Source: an alpha proteobacterium BAL199
GTDB lineage: Bacteria; Pseudomonadota; Alphaproteobacteria; Thalassobaculales; Thalassobaculaceae
Reading direction: 5' to 3'
Assembly (NCBI GenBank): GCA_000171835.1
Contig: ABHC01000003.1
Location: 124,001-188,000, forward strand
DNA: 64,000 nucleotides
A program made the translations under genes and the position numbers. Every line of letters begins with the position of its first letter. Within the stretch, counting starts at the first letter, position 1. Positions 16,724 to 27,439 of this stretch are shown piece by piece. The notes under the pieces were generated by a model, which saw nothing but the letters and a program-made list of their open reading frames with translations, was not told where the DNA came from and did no database searches.

Positions 16724-19351
16724 ATGAGCGTCATCGAACCGAGTGCTGGCGTCGACGAGTCCGAGCGCCAGACCGGCTTCGGGATCGGCGCCCGCCTGTA
16801 TGCCGCGTTCGGCGCCACGACGGCCCTGACGGTCATCGCCGTTAGCGTCGCCTGGGTCGCGTTCGAAAACGTCCGCGGAACGATGGACGATGTCGCCAAC
16901 CGAGCCGTCCCGGTCCTGACCGCCAGCCTGCAACTGGCTGCACAGTCCGCAACGGCCGCAGCAGTCGCCCCAAACATCATCTCGGCCCCGACCGAATCCG
17001 CCCGCGACGCCGCCCGCGCGGCCATGAAATCCAATCTCGCGGCGGTCGATGAGGGGACCGCGACGCTGGCGCGCTTCGACGCCGCCACCGGCGAAGCCAT
17101 TCGGCCGCTCGCACTGGGCCTGCGCGACCAGCTTGCCGCCCTCGACGACGCGGTCAAACGCCGCGAGGTCGCACGCAGCGGACTGGCCACGGCCGTGCAG
17201 CAAGTGCTCGACGTTCACAAGTCATTTCTCGGCGATATCCGTCCATTGGTCGACGACGCCACGTTCAATCTGGTGATTGCCAGTGAGGACACCACCAGCG
17301 AAGTCAGCGACAAGATTGACAGCCTCGTGCAGAAAGAAGTTGCCACTCTGCAGGCCGCACTGACCCTCTCAGGGGAAGGCCAGCGCATGCTGGGGATCAT
17401 GGCGCGATCGGCTCGTATCGAAACCGTCGAGACCCTCGCCGACGAGGAAGCGCTGTTCGGGCGGGCGGCAATCGACATGCAGAAGACCATCGCCGATCTG
17501 CCCCAGACCGCCGACGGAGAAGTGCTTGGCACCCTTGCCAAGAAGCTCATGGGCTACGGGTTCGGCGAGTGGTCGGTCTTCGCGATCCGCACAGGCGAAC
17601 TGACTTGGGTCGACCTGACACCCGAGCAGTACGACGCCGTGCAAGAGCATCGTAAGAGCTTCGACGGCGAGATCGTGGAGATCGCCCGCGCGTTCGATGA
17701 CGCGGTCAAACCGGTGGTCGACAACGCCCGGATAGCGCTGATCGGCGGCAGCAGCGATCTCTCCGCCAATCTGGAGGAACGCATTTCGACGCTGGTCGAA
17801 AAGGATGTCACCAACTTGCGGCAGATGTTGGAGACCCTCGCAGAGGCCAACATGGTGATCGGCCTGATGAGCACGGCGGCCAGCGCACCCGACATCGACC
17901 GCCTGTCGGTGTTGGAAAACACGTTCGTCGCCTCCGGTCAGACGCTCGACTCGCTTGCGACGGCGATGGAGGCCGGCGACGGCATGGGAGAGATCGCGAC
18001 CAAAGTCCGGGCACTGATCGCTGCCGGCCAGGGCGGTGACAGCGTCTTTCAGCGCCGCCGCGGCGTACTCGCCGAGGAGCAGGCAGCAAGCGCAGCGCTC
18101 GCCCAGGCGCAAGATCTGACCCGCCAGTTCGATGCGGTCGTCGGCCAGCAGGTCGCCCAGGCGTTGGAAGCGGCACAGCGTGACTCCGGCGCCGCCTTTG
18201 TTGCCGTCGACCGAAGCGAGTACATGCTGTTCGCGATCGCCGGTGCCGGGGTCGCGATCGGTATTCTGATCGGTTGGCTGGTGGTCAACCGGCAGGTTGT
18301 CAGCCGCCTGATATCCCTCGCCGAGACAATGCGGGTGATCGCCGGCGGCAACCATCACGTCGAGGTCGATGCCCGCGGCAACGACGAGATCACGCAAATG
18401 GCCCGGGCCGTTGACGTGTTCCGCAACAACTCCATCGAGATGGAGAAGCTGCGCGAAGATCAGGTAGCGGCTGAGCGGAAGGCATCCGAGGAACGACAGA
18501 ATCAGCGTATCCAGCTTGCCGACTCCTTCGAAAGTCGCGTGAAGGGCATTGTCGATCGCCTTGGCACCGCGGCCCGCGAGATGACCAGTAACGCCCAGGC
18601 GATGACTGGCGGCGCCGCCAACGTCCGCGACCAGTCCATCAACGGCGCGTCGGTGGCTCAGGAGACGTCCGCCAACGTCCAAACCGTGGCTTCGGCTGCC
18701 GAGGAGTTGTCGGCGTCGATCCGCGAGATCTCGAGCAAGATCAGCCAGTCGTCGTCCCGGGCTCGCGAAGCCGCGGATCAGGCCGAGACAACCAACCAGC
18801 GGGTCGAAAGCCTTGAGCAGGCCGCCCGGCGCATCGATACGGTGGTGACGCTGATCCAGGACATCGCCGAGCAGACCAACCTGCTGGCGCTGAATGCCAC
18901 CATCGAGGCGGCCCGCGCCGGTGAAGCCGGCAAGGGCTTTGCGGTGGTGGCCGGCGAGGTCAAGTCGCTGGCCGGGCAGACCGCCAGGGCGACCGACGAG
19001 ATCACCCAGCAGATCAAGGAAGTGCAGGACGGCGTCGCTTCGGCCGTAGTGGCGATCCGCGAGGTCGCCGGCGCCATTCGCGAGATTGACGGTTACGTCA
19101 CGGCAATCGCCGGTGCCGTCGAGGAGCAGGATGCCTCAACCCAGGAAATCGCCCGGTCCAGCCAGGACGCGGCGGAAGGCACCAACGAAGTGACCCGGAC
19201 CATCGAGGGCGTGTCGGCGGTCGCCAACGACACCGGGGTTCAGGCCGAGGCGGTGCTGGCGGCGGCCCAAGCGCTGGCCGGCGACGCCGATCTTCTGGAC
19301 AAGGAGGTCATGGACTTCCTGAACCAGGTGCGGGGCCGGTCGTCGAACTAG
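16724..19351 (+). CDS. Methyl-accepting chemotaxis protein with large duplicated sensory region
   Basis: An 875-residue chemoreceptor. TM1 spans about residues 26-46 and TM2 about 500-522 ([19 protein letters not shown]); a HAMP domain follows, and the signalling hairpin tip is near 720-750 ([20 protein letters not shown]). The periplasmic part, about 450 residues, is unusually long and contains two related segments (about 176-260 and 332-418), each starting VD-[DN]-A and containing a [13 protein letters not shown]- or [13 protein letters not shown]-like helix. The start has a GGGAGG site. It lies 82 bp after a periplasmic binding-protein gene, which could present ligand to it (inference). 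Confidence 0.93.
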   Translation: MSVIEPSAGVDESERQTGFGIGARLYAAFGATTALTVIAVSVAWVAFENVRGTMDDVANRAVPVLTASLQLAAQSATAAAVAPNIISAPTESARDAARAAMKSNLAAVDEGTATLARFDAATGEAIRPLALGLRDQLAALDDAVKRREVARSGLATAVQQVLDVHKSFLGDIRPLVDDATFNLVIASEDTTSEVSDKIDSLVQKEVATLQAALTLSGEGQRMLGIMARSARIETVETLADEEALFGRAAIDMQKTIADLPQTADGEVLGTLAKKLMGYGFGEWSVFAIRTGELTWVDLTPEQYDAVQEHRKSFDGEIVEIARAFDDAVKPVVDNARIALIGGSSDLSANLEERISTLVEKDVTNLRQMLETLAEANMVIGLMSTAASAPDIDRLSVLENTFVASGQTLDSLATAMEAGDGMGEIATKVRALIAAGQGGDSVFQRRRGVLAEEQAASAALAQAQDLTRQFDAVVGQQVAQALEAAQRDSGAAFVAVDRSEYMLFAIAGAGVAIGILIGWLVVNRQVVSRLISLAETMRVIAGGNHHVEVDARGNDEITQMARAVDVFRNNSIEMEKLREDQVAAERKASEERQNQRIQLADSFESRVKGIVDRLGTAAREMTSNAQAMTGGAANVRDQSINGASVAQETSANVQTVASAAEELSASIREISSKISQSSSRAREAADQAETTNQRVESLEQAARRIDTVVTLIQDIAEQTNLLALNATIEAARAGEAGKGFAVVAGEVKSLAGQTARATDEITQQIKEVQDGVASAVVAIREVAGAIREIDGYVTAIAGAVEEQDASTQEIARSSQDAAEGTNEVTRTIEGVSAVANDTGVQAEAVLAAAQALAGDADLLDKEVMDFLNQVRGRSSN

Positions 19352-19594
19352 ACCATCGCTATCAGCAAGCGTTGCTGAGGCCGGCACCGGCAAACCCTCG
19401 TCAAGCATGAACGCCACGACGCACAATCTCTGTGCCATCCCGAGGCGGGGGTTCCGGTGGGCGGCGCTTGGACTCGCCCTCGAACGCCCTTGATCTAGCG
19501 AAGATTGAGTGAATAAGCTTTGCTGGCTGCCAGCGGAAGTCTTGAACAATTCTCCGACACACACAGCGCAATCACACCAACGCACGAGGGCATA

Positions 19595-21895
19595 GTGAGC
19601 GTTTCCAGTTCCGGCCGAGACGGGTATCCGGTACGGCCGGTTCTGAGCGTCATGGTGTTTCTCGGTGTTCTACCGACACTGTTATTCGCCATCATTGCCC
19701 TCTTGAACTATGCGAACAGCGAACGCGAAGAGGCCGCTCATCGGCTGATGGGTAACGCCAAGGGCGTAGCGCGGGCGATCGACATGGAGTTCGAGGTCGC
19801 AATTGCCGCCCTTACCGCTCTGAAAAGCTCGTCACTGCTCGAACAAGGGGACCTCGTCGCGTTCGAGCACAGGCTGCGGAACACCAAGCTGACAAGGGGG
19901 CGTGGCTTCGTTCTGCTCGACGAGGCAGGCGACTCGATCATCAATGCAAGCAAATTGTCCGCGAGAGACATCAGGCGAGTCCAGTCGCAGCGAACCGGAG
20001 CCGATCGAGAGCTCTCTATCTCGAACGTCATCAAGTCGGACGGCGGCCATGAGCCTTTCGTGTTCATTGCGATTCCGGTTCCTCATCCGGACGGCGTTGG
20101 TCGTTGGATCCTCGGCACGTTTCTCGACAGCCGCGACTTCGCCGAGGTGGTCAACGAGCCGGGAGTACCGGATGACTGGATCGTCTCGATCGTCGATCGC
20201 GACGGCACGCACATCCGACGCTCGCACCTGAACAGCGAATACACGGGCCAGCCGCTTGTGCCTGAACTGGTTCGGCACATCGAGAGCCGTGGAACCGGCA
20301 CTCTGTTGACCATCTCGCATGAAGGTCTCGATCTCATATCGACCGTGGCCTATGCGCGAACCAGTGGCTGGGCGGCGGCTGTCGGCTTGCCGCTGGCGAA
20401 ACTCGAGGCGCCGCTGTGGCAATCGCTCCGCACCCTGGCCTTCATCGGCACGGCGCTTGTCGTCACTGCACTGGTCCTGGCGTTCTGGGTCGCTGGCACC
20501 CTCACACGGGCGTTCGGAGCACTCAAACGCTCAGCCGAGACGCTTGGTCGTGGCGAGATCGTCGAGCCGAGCGCATCGGTGATCCAAGAAGCGAATGTCG
20601 TCATCGCAACGATGGCGGATGTGTCTCACCAACTGGCGGAACGCCGCGCAGAACTGACTGCCTTGAACGACTCGCTGGAGGCCCAGGTCGCCGAGCGCAC
20701 GGCGGAATTGGTTCAGCAGATGGCGATCCGCGAGGAGAAAGAGACGCAGCTTCGCCAACTGTACAAGCTCGACGCGATCGGCAAACTCACCGGAGGCATC
20801 GCGCACGACTTCAACAACATGCTTGCCGTCGTGATGAGCGGTCTGAACCTGGCCAAGCGCCGGCTTGATCGGGGTGACACCGATATTCAGAAATTCCTCG
20901 ACGGCTCGTTGAAAGGTGCCGAGAACGCGGCTTCGCTGACGCGGCGTTTGCTAGCGTTCTCCCGGCAACAGGCATTGAGCCCGGAATCCGTGGACTGCAA
21001 CAAGCTGATCACGAACACCGCAAGCATGCTGCGACGGACCCTGCCGGAAAACATCGAGATCGAAACCGTCCTGGGCGGTGGACTCTGGCGCAGCCATGCC
21101 GACGTGCCGGGGTTGGAGAACGCGATCCTGAACCTCGCCCTCAACGCACGCGACGCCATGCCGAGCGGTGGCAAGTTGACGATCGAGACCAGCAACACCC
21201 ATCTGGACGATGCCTACGCTTCAGACCATGCGGATGTCGCGGCCGGCCAGTACGTGATGATCGCCCTGACCGACACTGGCATCGGCATCCCAGCCGACAT
21301 CCTCGCGGACGTGTACGAGCCGTTCTTCACCACCAAGGCGCCGGGCGAAGGCACCGGGCTGGGCCTCAGCCAAGTGCACGGCTTCATCAAGCAATCCAAC
21401 GGGCACATCAAGATCTACAGCGAAATCGACCGCGGCACGATCGTTAAGCTCTATCTCCCGCGCCAATTAACGGAATCAACACCGGCGTATACGCCGGCGC
21501 GCACGGGCGCTCGCGTGCCGAAGTCGCAGAGCAACGAGACCATCTTGGTTGTCGAGGACGATGCCGATGTCAGGGCGGCGACCGTCGCGATGCTGCAGGA
21601 ACTTGAGTACACGGTCCTCGAGGCCAGCGGCGGGGTTGCCGGTCTGGAGATTCTCGACGCTCATCCGGAAATTGCGCTGCTGATGACCGACGTCGTCATG
21701 CCCGGCATGGACGGCCGGCAACTGGCGACCGCAGCGACCGAACGTCGGCCGGATCTGCGGGTGCTGTTCACCACCGGCTATACCCGCAACGCCATCGTGC
21801 ACCACGGGGTCCTCGACCCGGACGTCAGCATGATCGGAAAGCCGTACACCCTGGAAGCGCTGTCGCAGAAGGTGTCCGAGGTCCTGTCGTCCTGA
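19595..21895 (+). CDS. Hybrid sensor histidine kinase with C-terminal receiver domain
   Basis: A 766-residue kinase. TM1 is at about residues 20-40; an extracytoplasmic sensor resembling a double-Cache domain runs to about 285; TM2 ([20 protein letters not shown]) is followed by a HAMP-like linker and coiled coil. The dimerisation motif [15 protein letters not shown] carries His404. ATPase boxes include [14 protein letters not shown] and [14 protein letters not shown]. The C-terminal receiver has [10 protein letters not shown] and phospho-acceptor Asp699 in [11 protein letters not shown]. The GTG start at 19595 follows CGAGGG and is preferred to a TTG at 19520. No separate output regulator is adjacent. 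Confidence 0.9.
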   Translation: MSVSSSGRDGYPVRPVLSVMVFLGVLPTLLFAIIALLNYANSEREEAAHRLMGNAKGVARAIDMEFEVAIAALTALKSSSLLEQGDLVAFEHRLRNTKLTRGRGFVLLDEAGDSIINASKLSARDIRRVQSQRTGADRELSISNVIKSDGGHEPFVFIAIPVPHPDGVGRWILGTFLDSRDFAEVVNEPGVPDDWIVSIVDRDGTHIRRSHLNSEYTGQPLVPELVRHIESRGTGTLLTISHEGLDLISTVAYARTSGWAAAVGLPLAKLEAPLWQSLRTLAFIGTALVVTALVLAFWVAGTLTRAFGALKRSAETLGRGEIVEPSASVIQEANVVIATMADVSHQLAERRAELTALNDSLEAQVAERTAELVQQMAIREEKETQLRQLYKLDAIGKLTGGIAHDFNNMLAVVMSGLNLAKRRLDRGDTDIQKFLDGSLKGAENAASLTRRLLAFSRQQALSPESVDCNKLITNTASMLRRTLPENIEIETVLGGGLWRSHADVPGLENAILNLALNARDAMPSGGKLTIETSNTHLDDAYASDHADVAAGQYVMIALTDTGIGIPADILADVYEPFFTTKAPGEGTGLGLSQVHGFIKQSNGHIKIYSEIDRGTIVKLYLPRQLTESTPAYTPARTGARVPKSQSNETILVVEDDADVRAATVAMLQELEYTVLEASGGVAGLEILDAHPEIALLMTDVVMPGMDGRQLATAATERRPDLRVLFTTGYTRNAIVHHGVLDPDVSMIGKPYTLEALSQKVSEVLSS

Positions 21896-21920
21896 GCGGT
21901 CGGAAGGTCGAACGGCTCGA

Positions 21921-23234
21921 TCAGTGCGGCCGGACCGCCTCCGGTCGCGGTCCACCAGTCGCCCAGTCCAGCAACTGAACCGTGTGCACCACCGGGATCG
22001 TCGTGCCGCCGCCGATCTGGGTCATGCAGCCGATGTTGCCGGTGGCGATGATGTCGGGCCCGGTACTCTCGATGTTGCGTACCTTGCGGTCGCGCAGGCG
22101 CCGGGCGATCGTCGGCTGCAGCAGGTTGTAGGTTCCGGCCGACCCGCAACACAGATGGCCTTCCGGCACGCCCTTTACCGTGAACCCGGCCGCCGTCAGC
22201 AGCGCCTGCGGCACGGTCTTGATCTTCTGACCGTGCTGCATCGAGCAGGCCGAATGATAGGCCACGGTGAGACCGGATGGCGCCGCCGGGGTGGGCATGC
22301 CGAACCCATCGAGAAACTCGGTCACGTCCTTGGTCAGCGCCGCAATCCGCGCCGCCTTCTCGGCGTACTCCGCATCCTCGCGTAGCATGAAGCCGTAGTC
22401 CTTGACCGTGGTACCGCAGCCCGAAGCGTTGATCACGATGGCGTCCAGGCCTTCTCCGCCAGCCTCGGCGAGTTCGGCGGCCCAGGCATCGACGTTGTTC
22501 TTCACCGAGGCCAGGGCTTCGTGCTCGCGGCCCATGTGGTGCGTCAGCGACCCGCAGCACCCTGCCGCCGCAGGCACCACCACCTCGACGCCCAGCCGGG
22601 TCAGCAGCCGGATCGTGGAATCGTTGATCGCCGGATCGAGCACCCGCTGCGCGCAACCCGCCAGCAGCGCCACCCGTGCCCGTCGCTTGCCCTCGGCGGC
22701 GAACACCCCCGGCCGGTCCATCTCGGAGCGCGCCGGCACGGTCTTCGGCGCCAGTTCCAACATTGCCCGCAATCGCCCGCCGAACAGCTCGCCGGCCAGC
22801 GGTGCCAGCGGCCGCACCAACCGAGCCCCGGCCAGCGCCCACCGGAACAGCCCCGGCCGCGGCAGCAGGTTGGCCAGCAGCGCGCGCAGCGCCCGGTCCA
22901 GAAACGGCCGCGTGTAGGTCCGCTCGATGTGCGCACGGGCGTGGTCAACCAGGTGCATGTAGTGCACGCCGGATGGACAGGTGGTCATGCAGGACAGGCA
23001 GGACAGGCAACGGTCGATGTGCTTGACCTCCTGCTCGCTGGCGTCCCGGTCGTTCTCCAGCATGTCCTTGATCAGGTAGATCCGGCCGCGCGGGCTGTCG
23101 AGTTCATCGCCCAGCAGCGCGTAGGTCGGGCAGGTGGCGGTGCAGAATCCGCAATGCACGCAACTGCGCAGGATCTGGTTGGCGACCGCGACGTCCGGAT
23201 CGGCAAGCTGCGCCAGGGTGAAGTTGGTTTGCAT
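21921..23234 (-). CDS. glcF: Glycolate oxidase iron-sulfur subunit GlcF
   Basis: A 437-residue protein with two 4Fe-4S clusters: CVHCGFCTATCP (Cys25, 28, 31, 35) and CLSCLSCMTTCP (Cys76, 79, 82, 86). Two CCG-type domains follow (AAGCCGSLTHHMG and HLCCGSAGTYNLLQP). In E. coli, GlcF passes electrons from the flavin subunits GlcD and GlcE to the quinone pool. It is last in the minus-strand order glcD-glcE-glcF, starting 6 bp after the glcE stop. Confidence 0.94.
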   Translation of the reverse strand: MQTNFTLAQLADPDVAVANQILRSCVHCGFCTATCPTYALLGDELDSPRGRIYLIKDMLENDRDASEQEVKHIDRCLSCLSCMTTCPSGVHYMHLVDHARAHIERTYTRPFLDRALRALLANLLPRPGLFRWALAGARLVRPLAPLAGELFGGRLRAMLELAPKTVPARSEMDRPGVFAAEGKRRARVALLAGCAQRVLDPAINDSTIRLLTRLGVEVVVPAAAGCCGSLTHHMGREHEALASVKNNVDAWAAELAEAGGEGLDAIVINASGCGTTVKDYGFMLREDAEYAEKAARIAALTKDVTEFLDGFGMPTPAAPSGLTVAYHSACSMQHGQKIKTVPQALLTAAGFTVKGVPEGHLCCGSAGTYNLLQPTIARRLRDRKVRNIESTGPDIIATGNIGCMTQIGGGTTIPVVHTVQLLDWATGGPRPEAVRPH

Positions 23235-23240
23235 CGTCCC

Positions 23241-24452
23241 CTACACCCCTGCCGTCATCCGGCCGGGGTTCAGCACCCCCAGCGGATCGAAACTGTTCTT
23301 GAGACGCGCGTTCAGCGCCGCCAATCCGGGATCCTGGGGCTGGAACACCGGCACCGCCGCCCGGACCGCCTCGTCGGCGCGGATCAGGGTGGCGTGGCCC
23401 GATGCCGCCCCAGCCACCGCGCCGCGCACGGTTGACGCATGGGCGTCCGGCTCGGCCGGCACCGCCAGCCAGATCAATCCGCCGGCCCAGTCGTAGTAGT
23501 ACTCCACGCCCTCGACCGCCGAGCGGATCGCCAGCACCACCGACGGCCCGGCCATCGGCGGTACCGACAGCCGCCACACCGGCCGGTCCAACGGTGCCGT
23601 CAACGGTTCGACGTCGCGTACAGCGCGCCACAGATCGCGGCTGAGATAGCCGTCGACCGCGCCCATAGTCCCGCCGAAGCCGGCCAATTCGCCTTCCAAC
23701 GCTTCGGCGCGGGCCGCGACCGACGGGCCGAATCCTTCCAGCCGGATGCAGGTCGCCGGGCCCGACACGTCGCCGGCGCCGATCCCGATCGGCAGATGGG
23801 CGGCTGACGACACCTCGTGTGGTGAGCCCAAAGCGGCGCTCATCAGCCGCACGGCAGCAGCATCGTCCAACCCGTTGATCACCAGGGTGGTCTCGACCTC
23901 CGGCGCCGGCAGTACCTTGAAGGTCAGGTCGGTCAGAGCCGCCAGCGTTCCCCACGACCCGCATACGATCTTCGACAGGTCATAGCCGGTGACGTTCTTG
24001 ACCACCCGGCCGCCGGATTTCACGGTCTCGCCGCGCCCGGTGACCGCGGTGAAGCCCAGCAGGTGGTCGCGCGCCGCACCTGCCTTGATGCGGCGCGGCC
24101 CGGCCAAGTTCGCCGCGAACACCCCACCGATCGAGCCCTGCCCGGCCTCGCCGCCGAGCAGCGGGCCGAGATCCATCGGCTCGAACGCCATCATCTGCCG
24201 GCTTTCGACCAGAATCGCCTCGATCTCGACGACCGGCGTGCCGGGTCCGGCCTGGCAGATCAACTCCTCCGGCTCGTACAACCCAACCCCGCACAGCGCT
24301 GACAGGTCAAGGGTGTGCGCCGCCTGGACCGGACGGCCGACGTCGCGCTTGCTGCCGCGCGACACCAGTTCCAGCGGCGTCTCGGCCGACACCGCCCAGG
24401 CGATTGCATCCTGAACCTGCGCCGCGTTGTCCGGCCGGAAATTCTCGGTCAT
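23241..24452 (-). CDS. glcE: Glycolate oxidase FAD-binding subunit GlcE
   Basis: A 403-residue FAD-binding PCMH-type subunit. GGEAGQGSIGGVFAANLAGP and GRVVKNVTGYDLSKIVCGSWG are the flavin-binding segments. Compared with GlcD it is shorter, as usual for GlcE. The start MTENFRPDNAAQVQ at 24452 has a GGAGAGGGG ribosome-binding site. It forms the glycolate oxidase complex with its neighbours; 25 bp separate it from glcD. Confidence 0.93.
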   Translation of the reverse strand: MTENFRPDNAAQVQDAIAWAVSAETPLELVSRGSKRDVGRPVQAAHTLDLSALCGVGLYEPEELICQAGPGTPVVEIEAILVESRQMMAFEPMDLGPLLGGEAGQGSIGGVFAANLAGPRRIKAGAARDHLLGFTAVTGRGETVKSGGRVVKNVTGYDLSKIVCGSWGTLAALTDLTFKVLPAPEVETTLVINGLDDAAAVRLMSAALGSPHEVSSAAHLPIGIGAGDVSGPATCIRLEGFGPSVAARAEALEGELAGFGGTMGAVDGYLSRDLWRAVRDVEPLTAPLDRPVWRLSVPPMAGPSVVLAIRSAVEGVEYYYDWAGGLIWLAVPAEPDAHASTVRGAVAGAASGHATLIRADEAVRAAVPVFQPQDPGLAALNARLKNSFDPLGVLNPGRMTAGV

Positions 24453-24477
24453 GGGTGCCCCTCTCCGCCCGCTTTCA

Positions 24478-25965
24478 TCAGAACCGCGGCAGGTCCGGGA
24501 ACGGCAACTGGCCGCGCTGGATGTGCATGCGGCCGAGTTCGGCACAGCGGTGCAGGGTCGGGAACACCTTGCCGGGATTCAGCAGGCCGTTCGGGTCCCA
24601 CGCGCACTTCAACCGCTGCTGCTGGGCCAGGTCGATCTCGCTGAACATGGTGCCCATCAGGTCGCGCTTCTCGACACCCACCCCATGCTCGCCAGTCAGC
24701 ACGCCGCCGAGTTCGACGCAGGCCCGCAGAATGTCGGAACCGAACGCCTCGGCCTTCTCCAGTTCGCCCGGCTCGTTGGCGTCGAACAGGATCAAGGGAT
24801 GCAAATTGCCGTCACCGGCGTGGAACACGTTGGCGACCCGCAGGCCATACTGCTCGCTCATCCGGGTCATGCGCGACAGGATCTCCGGCAGTTGGCGGCG
24901 CGGGATGGTGCCGTCCATGCAGTAGTAGTCGGGCGAGATCCGCCCGACCGCCGGGAATGCCGCCTTGCGACCCGCCCAGAACGCGTTGCGTTCGTCCTCG
25001 TTCTGCGAGATCCGCAGCGAGGTGGCGCCGTGGGCCTCGGCGATTTCCCGCACCCGGTCGATCAGGAAGCCGACCTCGACCTCGGGACCGTCCAGCTCGA
25101 CGATCAGCAGTGCCCCGGCGTCGCGCGGATAGCCGGCATGCACGAAATCCTCCGCCGCGTTGATCGCCAAGCCGTCCATCATCTCCATGCCGCCCGGAAT
25201 GATCCCGGCGCCGACGATGGCAGCGACGCAGGCGCCCGCCTCTTCGCTGTTGCCGAAACCGACCAGCAGGGCGCGCGCCGTCGCCGGCTTGCGCAGGATC
25301 CGCACCGTCACCTCGGTCACCACCGCCAGCAGGCCTTCAGACCCGGTCAGTACGCCCAGCAGGTCATAGCCTTCGGAGTCCAGATGCTTGCCGCCGAGTC
25401 GCAGGATCTCGCCGTCGATCGTAACCATCTCCACCCCAAGCACGTTGTTGGTGGTCAGGCCGTATTTCAGGCAGTGCACGCCGCCGGAATTCTCCGCCAC
25501 GTTGCCGCCGATCGAGCAGGCGATCTGCGAGGACGGGTCCGGCGCATAGTAGAAGCCGCGGTCCTGCACCGCGTGGGTGATGCCGAGGTTAGTCACGCCG
25601 GGCTGCGCCGTCACGGTGCGGTTGGCGTAGTCGATGTCCAGGATGCGGTTGAACTTGCCGAGCCCGAGCAGGACACCATCGGCCAGCGGCAGCGCACCGC
25701 CCGACAGCGACGTCCCCGAACCGCGCGGCACCACCTTGATGCCATTCGCTTGGCAGTACTTCAGGATGGCCGCGACCTGCGCCGTGGTCTCCGGCAGCAC
25801 CACCACCATCGGCAATTGACGATACGCGGTCAGTCCGTCGGATTCGTAGGGCCGCATCTCGCGGTCGTCGGCGATGACGCCCTCGCCTGGCACGATCGCC
25901 CGCAGGGCGGCAACGATCTCGCCGCGCCGCGCCAGCACCGCACCATCCGGTTCGGGCATCTTCAT
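24478..25965 (-). CDS. glcD: Glycolate oxidase catalytic subunit GlcD
   Basis: A 495-residue FAD-linked oxidase. The PCMH domain has VVPRGSGTSLSGGALPLADG and SIGGNVAENSGGVHCLKYG. The C-terminal FAD-oxidase domain has FHAGDGNLHPLILFD and LGGVLTGEHGVGVEKR. It oxidises glycolate (or lactate-like 2-hydroxyacids) to the 2-oxo acid at the membrane. It is first gene of the operon. Neither a glcC regulator nor a glycolate permease lies next to it. Identification is firm at family level; glycolate specificity rests on the DEF arrangement. Confidence 0.94.
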   Translation of the reverse strand: MKMPEPDGAVLARRGEIVAALRAIVPGEGVIADDREMRPYESDGLTAYRQLPMVVVLPETTAQVAAILKYCQANGIKVVPRGSGTSLSGGALPLADGVLLGLGKFNRILDIDYANRTVTAQPGVTNLGITHAVQDRGFYYAPDPSSQIACSIGGNVAENSGGVHCLKYGLTTNNVLGVEMVTIDGEILRLGGKHLDSEGYDLLGVLTGSEGLLAVVTEVTVRILRKPATARALLVGFGNSEEAGACVAAIVGAGIIPGGMEMMDGLAINAAEDFVHAGYPRDAGALLIVELDGPEVEVGFLIDRVREIAEAHGATSLRISQNEDERNAFWAGRKAAFPAVGRISPDYYCMDGTIPRRQLPEILSRMTRMSEQYGLRVANVFHAGDGNLHPLILFDANEPGELEKAEAFGSDILRACVELGGVLTGEHGVGVEKRDLMGTMFSEIDLAQQQRLKCAWDPNGLLNPGKVFPTLHRCAELGRMHIQRGQLPFPDLPRF

Positions 25966-26105
25966 CGGCGGTCTCCCAAGCTCATCCGGTCCGGCAGGAC
26001 TCGTGCACCGGCCACGACACCGGGCGTCACCTTGCCTGACCGGCCGGGCATTTCAAGCCACAGGACCGTGTGAGGATTCGTTCTGAAGAGCGTTGAACAC
26101 ACGAA

Positions 26106-26134
26106 AGGCGGCGCGACGTTGCCGTCGGCCGCCT
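26106..26134 (-). terminator. Candidate terminator after rpmJ
   Basis: AGGCGGC (26106-26112) and GCCGCCT (26128-26134) form a 7-bp stem extended by an inner CGAC/GTCG pair. On the minus strand, downstream of rpmJ, it is followed by TTTCGTGTG, a weak U-tract. The rest of 25966-26191 shows nothing else recognisable. Confidence 0.4.
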
Positions 26135-26191
26135 GTTCCCGCAAGCCCGCAGAACGAAGCCGGTCGCGCAGGGCGAACCCCGCGCCCGGCG

Positions 26192-26317
26192 TCAGCCCTG
26201 GCGTGCCTTGAAACGAGGGTTGGTCTTGTTGATGACGAAGACGCGCCCCTTGCGGCGGATGATGCGGCAATCCTTGTGCCGCTTCTTCAACGTCTTCAGA
26301 GAGTTGGCCACGCGCAT
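26192..26317 (-). CDS. rpmJ: 50S ribosomal protein L36
   Basis: A 41-codon gene read from the ATG at 26317 to the TGA at 26194-26192. The product starts [17 protein letters not shown] and ends [12 protein letters not shown], the form of L36 usual in alphaproteobacteria. It has a single Cys and lacks the four zinc ligands of the zinc-ribbon form. L36 is a small basic protein of the large ribosomal subunit. It stands apart from other ribosomal genes, as is common in this class. Confidence 0.95.
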   Translation of the reverse strand: MRVANSLKTLKKRHKDCRIIRRKGRVFVINKTNPRFKARQG

Positions 26318-26398
26318 CGGAAGTCCCCGGTGTCTCGAAGAGCGCGGAAGCTACTCAGGTCGGGGGGCGGTGTCAACACCGCTCAGCCGCGACGCTGC

Positions 26399-27352
26399 TT
26401 ACGTCGCTTTCGGTTCGGGTTTGATGACGAAAAACCGATACAGCGCCAACTCGCCGCCCTCCAGCAGAGCGGCGCGCCGGGCCCAACGCTCTGCCTCAGC
26501 CATCAAGGCCACGCGGTGGGCCGGATCGTTGGCAACCGATCCCTTGCCGTCCAGCCCTGCGACGAACCGGGCAAAGTGATCGCGAATCTGCTCACGATGT
26601 TCATCCGACCGCTCCTCCAGAACCCGGACGTCAAATCCCAGCGCGGTGAACGCCTTCTCATACTCCTGCTTGGACCATGGCTTGTAGGTCAGATCTTCCG
26701 ATTCCAGCCAAGTCTGGACCCGATCAGACACCTTTCCGTCGGTTGGCAGCACGTAATCCGTGATGACCAGTTGTCCCCAGTCCTTCAGCACCGCGTGAAT
26801 TTCCTTCAACAGCGCCGCGCGGTCGCGAACCCCGAACATCGCTTCACGGGAGACCACGCAGTCGAAACTCTTGGGGCGGAGGCTGAAGCTGTCGGGCGAG
26901 AAGCCGCGCACCGTCACATGATCACCGCCCTTGAGCGTGGACACGACGGTCGGTGCCAGTTCCGCCAGTTCCGGATCCATCTCGTAGCCGGTGATCCACA
27001 CACCAAACCGCTGGACGATCGCGGTGGCGCCACCGCCGAGCCCGGCCGACAGATCCAGCACCGAATGCACAGGCGTCAGGCCGAACGGCTTGACCATCGC
27101 CACCGCGTGTTCGGGTCCGCCGGGAATCGTGAAGCCCGGTCCGAACAGCCGCTGCAGGATGTCGGTTCGAGCCTGGGCGTGATCCACCATCGACAGCGTC
27201 GGCATCGGCGGGATCAAGCTCTCCATCGACATCGATGGCCGCGGCGCTTCCGAACTGGCCCGCCACGCGTAGTATTCCGCAGCGTCATAGCCGCGCCACC
27301 ACGCCGCGATGCGGTGTCGCCAAGGAATCGATGGGGGGTCGCTTCCTTCCAT
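26399..27352 (-). CDS. SAM-dependent methyltransferase
   Basis: A 317-residue class I methyltransferase. Motif I is VLDLSAGLGGGATAI near residue 104, the acidic ribose-binding residue is in ITGYEMDPEL, and the motif IV region is FDCVVSREAMFGV. The pattern resembles phosphoethanolamine/sarcosine-type small-molecule methyltransferases, but no substrate can be named. The start MEGSDPPSIPWRHR at 27352 was chosen over an in-frame start at 27409 that lacks family-like sequence. It is a single gene between the aldolase and rpmJ. Confidence 0.85.
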   Translation of the reverse strand: MEGSDPPSIPWRHRIAAWWRGYDAAEYYAWRASSEAPRPSMSMESLIPPMPTLSMVDHAQARTDILQRLFGPGFTIPGGPEHAVAMVKPFGLTPVHSVLDLSAGLGGGATAIVQRFGVWITGYEMDPELAELAPTVVSTLKGGDHVTVRGFSPDSFSLRPKSFDCVVSREAMFGVRDRAALLKEIHAVLKDWGQLVITDYVLPTDGKVSDRVQTWLESEDLTYKPWSKQEYEKAFTALGFDVRVLEERSDEHREQIRDHFARFVAGLDGKGSVANDPAHRVALMAEAERWARRAALLEGGELALYRFFVIKPEPKAT

Positions 27353-27439
27353 GACCGCTACTCTAGCGCGAATCGGTGAACGAGGCGTTGATAAGCATCT
27401 TTCGATCAAAGTCGCCCGCGCAATGCCTCCGGACCGCCG

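Noticed and set aside
19352-19594. Possible gene or terminator in the 243-bp gap before the hybrid kinase
   Set aside because: No convincing frame, hairpin with T-tract or repeat was found; a TTG start at 19520 extends the kinase frame but lacks a ribosome-binding site.
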